A stretch of DNA of 5,725 bases from Acidobacteria bacterium 37-71-11 (GTDB taxonomy: Bacteria; Acidobacteriota; Thermoanaerobaculia; Thermoanaerobaculales; Thermoanaerobaculaceae). Made by a program: the position numbers and the translations under genes. How positions within the stretch are numbered: position 1 is the first letter of the stretch; each line of letters opens with the position of its first letter. Positions 5,690 through 5,725 of this stretch are shown here, piece by piece. The stretch covers positions 1-5,725 of the forward strand of contig NCBR01000165.1 in NCBI GenBank assembly GCA_002279285.1, given 5' to 3'. The notes under the pieces are model-generated. The model was not told the DNA's origin. It made no database searches and was given only the letters and a program-made list of their open reading frames with translations.

Positions 5690-5725
5690 TGGGAAGCCTC
5701 TGGCTGCTCCTGGCGCTTCCCCTGC
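5689..5725 (+). CDS. Start of an unidentified gene with a hydrophobic N-terminus, 3'-truncated by the window edge
   Basis: ATG at 5689 shares its A with the TGA of the peptidase (TGATG), so the two genes are probably translationally coupled. Only 12 complete codons are visible: MGSLWLLLALPL. The strongly hydrophobic run right after the start fits a signal peptide or first transmembrane helix, so the product is likely membrane-inserted or exported. No family can be named from 12 residues. The spacing of the ribosome binding site and the overlap make it likely to be a genuine gene. Confidence 0.55.
   Translation, partial: MGSLWLLLALPL

Overview
This is a GC-rich bacterial window (roughly 70% G+C by eye, with strong G/C third-position bias). 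Several genes have canonical purine-rich ribosome binding sites. Gene density is high, with 1-4 bp stop/start overlaps. The sequence does not allow a phylum call: GC-rich Pseudomonadota/Myxococcota-like, Acidobacteriota-like or actinobacterial sources are all possible.

Left block (1-3389, + strand) is a likely three-gene transcription unit. It starts with the 3' part of glpD (FAD-dependent glycerol-3-phosphate dehydrogenase, 5' end off the window). A YegS/DagK-type lipid kinase follows, overlapping glpD by 4 bp (GTGA). A QorA-type NADPH:quinone oxidoreductase begins 9 bp after the kinase. Glycerol-3-phosphate oxidation next to a diacylglycerol-kinase-like enzyme suggests a glycerolipid or phospholipid turnover theme. 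The quinone reductase has no obvious mechanistic link.

Convergent junction (3390-3576). After qorA there is a bulged GC-rich hairpin, then an apparent gene remnant on the minus strand. About 43 codons resemble the N-terminus of an MFS/POT-like transporter. The remnant starts with a GTG overlapping the stop of the neighbouring regulator gene, and the similarity then ends abruptly. This looks like the stub of a transporter gene once co-translated with the regulator and later cut by deletion or rearrangement.

Right block (3573-5725). An RpiR/MurR-family regulator (HTH plus SIS domain, minus strand) is divergent from an M20-family, peptidase T-like metallopeptidase (+ strand). The peptidase stop overlaps the start of a further gene with a very hydrophobic N-terminus, cut off by the window edge. 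The short divergent region holds a TTGACA-type promoter and an AT-rich island. The island carries a perfect ATGGAA-N6-TTCCAT palindrome, which contains the GGAA-N6-TTCC motif reported for the RpiR-family repressor IolR. The palindrome lies on the peptidase start codon, and no ribosome binding site precedes that codon, so a leaderless mRNA repressed by the neighbouring regulator is a plausible model.

Most of the window is ordinary metabolism. The regulator/operator/peptidase arrangement and the transporter stub are the parts worth following up. No RNA genes, CRISPR arrays, insertion sequences or attachment sites were seen.
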